Source of the DNA: Chitinophagaceae bacterium UBA2793 | Lineage (GTDB): Bacteria > Bacteroidota > Bacteroidia > Chitinophagales > Chitinophagaceae | DNA: 8,996 nucleotides | Direction: 5' to 3' | Assembly: GCA_002352045.1 (NCBI GenBank) | Contig: DEHT01000060.1 | Coordinates: 17,206 to 26,201 of the forward strand | Part shown: positions 6,573 through 8,996 of the stretch, in pieces | Layout of the letters: every line of letters starts with the position of its first letter | How positions within the stretch are numbered: position 1 is the first letter of the stretch | The notes under the pieces: generated by a model | Database searches by the model: none | Seen by the model: the letters and a program-made list of their open reading frames with translations, nothing else | What the model was told of the DNA's origin: nothing | Position numbers and translations under genes: made by a program

Positions 6573-6589
6573 AAGGTCGAGGCAATTCA
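6556..6589. repeat. Tandem copy of the palindrome right arm (two 17-bp units)
   Basis: Unit 1 AAGGTCGGGGCAATTCA (6556-6572) is followed directly by AAGGTCGAGGCAATTCA (6573-6589), identical but for one G-to-A change. With the inverted arm at 6539-6555 this makes three copies of one 17-bp unit in 51 bases. The left arm can pair with either right arm, so two alternative hairpins exist. Confidence 0.85.
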
Positions 6590-6622
6590 AAGGCTTTTGC
6601 CCAATATTAGAAAATTAAATTA

Positions 6623-7279
6623 TTATTTTTTCTTCTTAGCCGGCGCTCCTGCTTCTTCAATCCATTTTGAATCTATATCGTCGGTGTTTTTCTTACCGTA
6701 ATTTTTACGGGCTTTCTCTAAATCTTTTGCTTTGTTTTTACCTACCAGCTCTTTAATCTTTGTAAGTCTTTCGGTATTTAAAGCCGTTAACTGCGTTTTT
6801 TTAACATCGTCGGTAAAGGTTTCATCGGCTTTAATGTCTTTTGCACGAATATTAAACTCGTCGTTAATAGCTTTTACTTTGCGGCCCTGTACATCATTTA
6901 AACCTGCAGATTTATTAATTGCATTTTGGCTTCTGTCGTGATTGTACCATGCATCTTTATCAACAACAGTTTTTGTCCAGTTTGATTTATTGGTGCTATC
7001 AAGCTCAGATATTTTTTTTGCTTTCCAATCCTGGCGCAGCGAATCTTTTACAAACTCTTCTCTTATTTCGGTTTCTTTTCTAATTGAATCTTCTTCTAGT
7101 CTGGCGAGTCTGGCTTCTTCAAACTTAGCTTGCTTTTCTTTAGTGATTTTAGCAACTTCAGCTTGCTGCTTTTGATCGGCTGTTAAAGGCTTCAGTTTTG
7201 ATTTTTTCTTTTTTGTTTGTGCCTGAACCGCTGTAAATCCAATGATTAAAACCAGGGCTGAAAGAAATATTTTTTTCAT
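6623..7279 (-). CDS. Secreted lysine-rich helical protein, Spy/CpxP-like
   Basis: The 218-residue product begins with a Sec signal peptide, MKKIFLSALVLIIGFTAVQA, with cleavage expected at A20-Q21. The mature protein is highly charged. A KKKKSKLK patch follows the signal, then LTADQ (32-36), a long Lys/Glu/Arg helix likely to form a coiled coil (about 37-92), a short WTKTVVDKDAWYNHDR linker (101-116), a second helical part with LNDVQ (127-131) and VKKTQLTALNTERLTKIKELVG (159-180), and a KKKK tail. LTxxQ-like motifs separated by charged helices are typical of the Spy/CpxP periplasmic family and its Bacteroidota relatives, so an envelope-stress or chaperone-like role is possible, but this is inferred from pattern only. 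The lysine richness is stronger than in Spy. It converges with the DUF1801 gene and has its own upstream spacer (7280-7488). Confidence 0.8.
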   Translation of the reverse strand: MKKIFLSALVLIIGFTAVQAQTKKKKSKLKPLTADQKQQAEVAKITKEKQAKFEEARLARLEEDSIRKETEIREEFVKDSLRQDWKAKKISELDSTNKSNWTKTVVDKDAWYNHDRSQNAINKSAGLNDVQGRKVKAINDEFNIRAKDIKADETFTDDVKKTQLTALNTERLTKIKELVGKNKAKDLEKARKNYGKKNTDDIDSKWIEEAGAPAKKKK

Positions 7280-7313
7280 AGTAAAAAATGTTTTTTATAA
7301 AATTTAATCATGC

Positions 7314-7334
7314 AATGGCAATATTTGTGCCATT
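7314..7334. promoter_or_regulatory. Short inverted repeat upstream of the Spy-like gene
   Basis: AATGGCA (7314-7320) and TGCCATT (7328-7334) form a 7-bp inverted repeat with a 7-base spacer, about 35-55 bases upstream of the ATG at 7279. The geometry fits a dimeric regulator site. Nearby on the minus strand, TAAATTTT (7306-7299) is one base off the -7 consensus, but no properly spaced TTG is present. Chance is a real alternative. Confidence 0.25.
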
Positions 7335-7488
7335 CACAATTAAGTAGGAAAGTACTTTGTAAAAAATTATTTTTCAATCAAAGAGTAGCCTACAGCTAAA
7401 AGCATAAAATTCAATCTATTAGAACATAAATTGGGCCTTATATTTTTGACAGTAGTTTGAAAAAATATTCAATTGAAGCCAGGTATGC

Positions 7489-8760
7489 TTAATTTATTTT
7501 TATAATAGCTTCTCCCCTTTTTTGCGGATTGTTCAGTTCAATAACCGGGCTGTTAAGCAATATTTTTTGAGCAATACTATCGGCAGTTTTATTCAACGAT
7601 TTTTTTACTTCAATCTGCATTAGCTTACCACTATCGTTAACATTGAATGATAAAATCATTCTGCCTTTGTTTTGCATCAACCATTTGTTATTACTGATGC
7701 TATCGTTCATTACATAATAAAAATAATCCCAGCCTTCTAAAGGTTTTGCATTGCGTAATTGTATCATTGAATTACGGCTGTTCCATTGGTATTTCTCTTT
7801 TTTTGCGTTAGCAGTAGTTGTAGCCACTTCGCTCAAATGGTCGTCGGCCTTTTTTAATACAATGCTATTATTTGAACTATTATTTGTTATTTGCTGGTTA
7901 CGTTTTTCATATCCGGCAGCATTCACCTCAACCTGAACCGCTTTATTGTTTTCGGTTGCATTGTTCATCACAAAATTTCCTTCCCGGTCGCTTACCACTG
8001 CCTGGCCGGCATCTACATTGTTTTTTACTATCGCATTAGGAACCGGCTCTCCTTGTTGATTTATCACCCTGCCTGATATTTGATTTTGGTTTTTTAAGGT
8101 AGGAGCAGCATTTGAAATTTCCTTGTTGCTCATTGCTTTTTTTGACCTGCTATCATCTAATGAATACTGCCTATTATCCTTTTGCTTTTCATTGTTGCGA
8201 GCCAATTCTTCTGCCTCGGCTGCTATTTTATTTTCCGATGCGTTAGCTACCGCAGTTTTTTCTGGTTCGGTTTTAGCAATATTCGATTGTGGTATTTCTT
8301 TATCTAATTTGGCTACTACAGGCGCAGTATCATTCAATGGATATATGGAGGAGGCGCTGCTATCATCTAAAGTGTTGTTACCGGGTTTTAAATCTTTTGT
8401 TGCAAATTCTGTATTTTCTGCATCCGGCTTATTGTTTCTATTTACATAAAGCCAACCCAGTCCGCCAAATAAAATAACCACGGCTGCTGCTTTAAAAAGT
8501 TTTGACGCAGTATTGGTTTTATACCAGGGCATAGTTACAACTGGAGTCTTATTTGTAGAAGGCCATAACCTTTCTTTTAAATCAACTATATCCCTTGCCG
8601 GCGAAGCAGTAAATTGGTAACCATCAAGCGCATCTTGCAAAAATGGATCATCTAAGGCTGCTTTTTCCAGTGCATGCCTTTCCAATGCCGGCATTGTTCC
8701 GGTATGATAGCGTTCAAAATCTGCAACGCCCCACAGCTTATTGTTATAATTTGTATCCAT
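7489..8760 (-). CDS. Membrane anti-sigma-like protein with carboxypeptidase-regulatory and TonB-C-like domains
   Basis: The 423-residue product has four parts. An N-terminal cytoplasmic region (about 1-65) contains FERYHTGTMPALERHALEKAALDDPFLQDALDGY, a pattern common in Bacteroidota anti-sigma proteins (helices ending in L-x-D-A-L-D/E-G-Y). One transmembrane segment (about 89-106, FKAAAVVILFGGLGWLYV) follows, then a long Asn/Glu/Lys-rich periplasmic linker (107-225). A carboxypeptidase-regulatory-like beta domain (about 226-303: ISGRVINQQGEPVPNAIV then VSDREGNFVM) comes next. The C-terminal part (about 341-423) has GRMILSFNVNDSGKLMQIEVKKSL, like the TonB C-terminal domain. The start ATG shares its A with the sigma-factor stop (TGATG), pointing to translational coupling and a sigma/anti-sigma partnership. 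Likely role: inner-membrane sensor holding the sigma factor and reaching into the periplasm. Signal and regulon are not visible. Confidence 0.82.
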   Translation of the reverse strand: MDTNYNNKLWGVADFERYHTGTMPALERHALEKAALDDPFLQDALDGYQFTASPARDIVDLKERLWPSTNKTPVVTMPWYKTNTASKLFKAAAVVILFGGLGWLYVNRNNKPDAENTEFATKDLKPGNNTLDDSSASSIYPLNDTAPVVAKLDKEIPQSNIAKTEPEKTAVANASENKIAAEAEELARNNEKQKDNRQYSLDDSRSKKAMSNKEISNAAPTLKNQNQISGRVINQQGEPVPNAIVKNNVDAGQAVVSDREGNFVMNNATENNKAVQVEVNAAGYEKRNQQITNNSSNNSIVLKKADDHLSEVATTTANAKKEKYQWNSRNSMIQLRNAKPLEGWDYFYYVMNDSISNNKWLMQNKGRMILSFNVNDSGKLMQIEVKKSLNKTADSIAQKILLNSPVIELNNPQKRGEAIIKIN

Positions 8761-8996
8761 CAGGCATTGGCCATTTGCTTATCCATACAATTTTTTAGGT
8801 TCCGTCTTCCATTTTGAATAAAGCTTCTTACTTTATTCCATTCTATTCCTGTACTATCAGCAATTTCGTTGTAACATTTTCCCTGCAGGTAAAAAAGTTC
8901 AACAACTGTTTTTTGCTCGGGTACCAATTGTTCAAGGCAGAAATACATATGTTTAAAATGTTCTTCTTTCTCCATTACGCCGTTCAGATGCACTTC
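8760..8996 (-). CDS. ECF-type sigma-70 factor, C-terminal part (5' end beyond window)
   Basis: The frame is open to the right edge; the GTG at 8993 is not the real start. The visible 78-79 codons cover sigma region 4: LEQLVPEQKTVVELFYLQGKCYNEIADSTGIEWNKVRSFIQNGRRNLKNCM. This has the family pattern of L-P-x-x-Q then ELFYLQGKCYNEIA, and a recognition helix (EWNKVRSFIQNGRRNLK) predicted to bind the -35 element. Region 2 lies outside the window. The phrasing ELFYLQ-KCY-EI and IQNG-RNLK is characteristic of sigma factors paired with anti-sigma/carboxypeptidase-regulatory proteins in Chitinophagaceae-like genomes (recalled, not searched). It overlaps the downstream membrane partner by one base (TGATG). 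Confidence 0.87.
   Translation of the reverse strand, partial: EVHLNGVMEKEEHFKHMYFCLEQLVPEQKTVVELFYLQGKCYNEIADSTGIEWNKVRSFIQNGRRNLKNCMDKQMANA

Overview
The window looks like a stretch of chromosome from a Bacteroidota bacterium, most likely of the Chitinophagia/Chitinophagaceae type. Four things point there. The DNA is AT-rich. Gene starts lack Shine-Dalgarno sites and follow A-rich leaders. There is a perfect Bacteroidetes-type promoter (TTG-N20-TAACTTTG) in front of the cytochrome gene. The families are typical of the group: a short reaction-centre-type cytochrome c, a DinB protein, a Spy-like secreted protein, and an ECF sigma factor overlapping a membrane anti-sigma-like protein with carboxypeptidase-regulatory and TonB-like domains. 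Genus-level placement is inference.

Layout. Bases 1-326 (-) hold the 5' part of a small secreted protein that runs off the left edge. Bases 327-862 are a long non-coding spacer between divergent genes, holding one clear dyad and, at its right end, the cytochrome promoter. Bases 884-1809 (+) carry a diheme cytochrome c and a DinB-superfamily protein, probably cotranscribed. They converge, with a 9-base gap, on mutS2 (-, 1819-3924). Upstream of mutS2 a repeat-rich 237-base spacer separates it from lepA (-, 4162-5952). A divergent spacer (5953-6154) then leads to a DUF1801 protein (+, 6155-6541), whose stop codon lies inside a perfect 34-bp palindrome. That palindrome sits between this gene and the convergent gene for a secreted, lysine-rich, Spy/CpxP-like protein (-, 6623-7279). 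The right end is a sigma/anti-sigma-like pair (-, 7489-8996), with the sigma factor cut by the window edge and overlapping its partner by one base (TGATG).

How the genes relate. lepA and mutS2 are housekeeping genes of translation and of DNA/ribosome maintenance. The cytochrome is an exported electron carrier. The sigma/anti-sigma-like pair is probably a cell-surface signalling switch whose targets are not visible here. The secreted Spy-like protein downstream could be an envelope-stress protein, but nothing in the sequence links it to the sigma factor.

Most of the window is ordinary. The points most worth a second look are a MutS2 that ends before any Smr nuclease domain; the heptamer array and 75-bp-offset duplication directly upstream of its start; the three-copy 17-bp palindromic element at 6539-6589; and the anti-sigma/TonB-like domain fusion. 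I see no clearly new multi-gene system, RNA gene, CRISPR array, transposase or phage gene.
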